From CAZWSE01 sp964636575 (lineage in GTDB: Bacteria > Pseudomonadota > Alphaproteobacteria > Rhodobacterales > Rhodobacteraceae): 14,989 nucleotides of DNA. This document shows, piece by piece, positions 14,884-14,989 of this stretch (its first letter is position 1; every line of letters starts with the position of its first letter). Position numbers and translations under genes: made by a program. The stretch is taken from the NCBI GenBank assembly GCA_964636575.1, contig CAZWSE010000081.1:1-14989 (forward strand), read 5' to 3'. The notes below the pieces were generated by a model. That model saw nothing but the letters and a program-made list of their open reading frames with translations, did not search any database and had not been told where the DNA came from.

Positions 14884-14918
14884 GCCACATTCTGGCCACA
14901 TTTGGGCGAAATGTGTCC
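14884..14918. promoter_or_regulatory. Near-perfect dyad plus direct repeat upstream of gdh
   Basis: GGCCACATTT at 14894-14903 and AAATGTGTCC at 14909-14918 pair over 9 of 10 positions with a 5-nt spacer. GCCACATT also occurs at 14884-14891, so three CCACATT-like half-sites occur in 35 bp, two of them 11 bp apart. The arrangement suggests cooperative binding of a dimeric regulator; an RNA hairpin is the alternative. Confidence 0.45.
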
Positions 14919-14989
14919 ATTTGGGGGCGTGAAACCGAGTGTGAGCGTCATAATGTTAAATAGTCTGCCAAAGTCCAACGGTTCGAAAT

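Larger units (their letters stand above)
14617..14989. promoter_or_regulatory. Upstream region of glutamate dehydrogenase, no convincing gene
   Basis: This 373-base stretch holds no gene I can support; a 96-codon open frame across it lacks any recognisable protein character. It contains two dyads (14804-14828 and 14894-14918), a TTGAT-N9-ATCAA symmetry at 14737-14755 with a GATTC site, and a possible minus-strand promoter (TTGGAC at 14973-14978 and CATTAT at 14950-14955, 17-bp spacer). If that promoter is real, the gdh transcript would have a leader of about 325 nt. A promoter closer to the gene was not identified. Confidence 0.45.

Noticed and set aside
14688..14978. 96-codon minus-strand open frame upstream of gdh
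   Set aside because: No recognised domain, atypical composition with scattered Cys/Phe/Ser, no Shine-Dalgarno seen in the window, and it covers dyads typical of a control region.

Overview
The window looks like a chromosomal segment of a marine-type alphaproteobacterium of the Rhodobacteraceae (Roseobacter group). This rests on gene content and protein style: an alphaproteobacterial RpoD with long acidic inserts, a long DnaG, a heterotetrameric sarcosine oxidase operon, and a short dispersed 'cctccggcgg...aacaaagaaggg' repeat of the kind I associate with roseobacters. The DNA is moderately GC-rich. No rRNA, tRNA, CRISPR array, transposase or phage gene was seen.

Layout. Positions 1-3491 carry the macromolecular-synthesis pair dnaG then rpoD on the minus strand; rpoD runs off the left edge. 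The short gap between them is dense in GANTC (CcrM methylation) sites arranged as two inverted repeats. Positions 3609-9065 hold a minus-strand sarcosine oxidase operon, soxB-soxD-soxA-soxG, followed by a small exported protein of unknown function. Neighbouring genes overlap (soxD/soxA by 4 nt, soxA/soxG by 8 nt). The exception is the soxB-soxD gap, which contains a copy of the dispersed repeat. Positions 9072-9330 form a divergent control region with operator-like symmetry. Positions 9331-11268 hold a plus-strand tandem pair of exported SGNH-hydrolase-like paralogues sharing six aligned cysteines. Positions 11344-12543 hold an Old Yellow Enzyme-type flavin oxidoreductase. A convergent gap (12544-12784) has hairpins and another repeat copy. 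Positions 12785-14616 (minus) hold a glutamate dehydrogenase gene followed 2 nt later by an exported SH3-domain protein. The last 373 bases are the upstream region of that dehydrogenase and contain two strong dyads but no convincing gene.

How it fits together. SoxBDAG oxidatively demethylates sarcosine to glycine and passes the C1 unit to tetrahydrofolate, a step in glycine betaine/choline use. Glutamate dehydrogenase interconverts glutamate and 2-oxoglutarate plus ammonium. Both fit a heterotroph living on methylated amines and amino acids, but nothing in the sequence shows they are co-regulated. The least explained parts are the SGNH pair and several unassigned regulatory symmetries. I see no clear evidence of a wholly new system.
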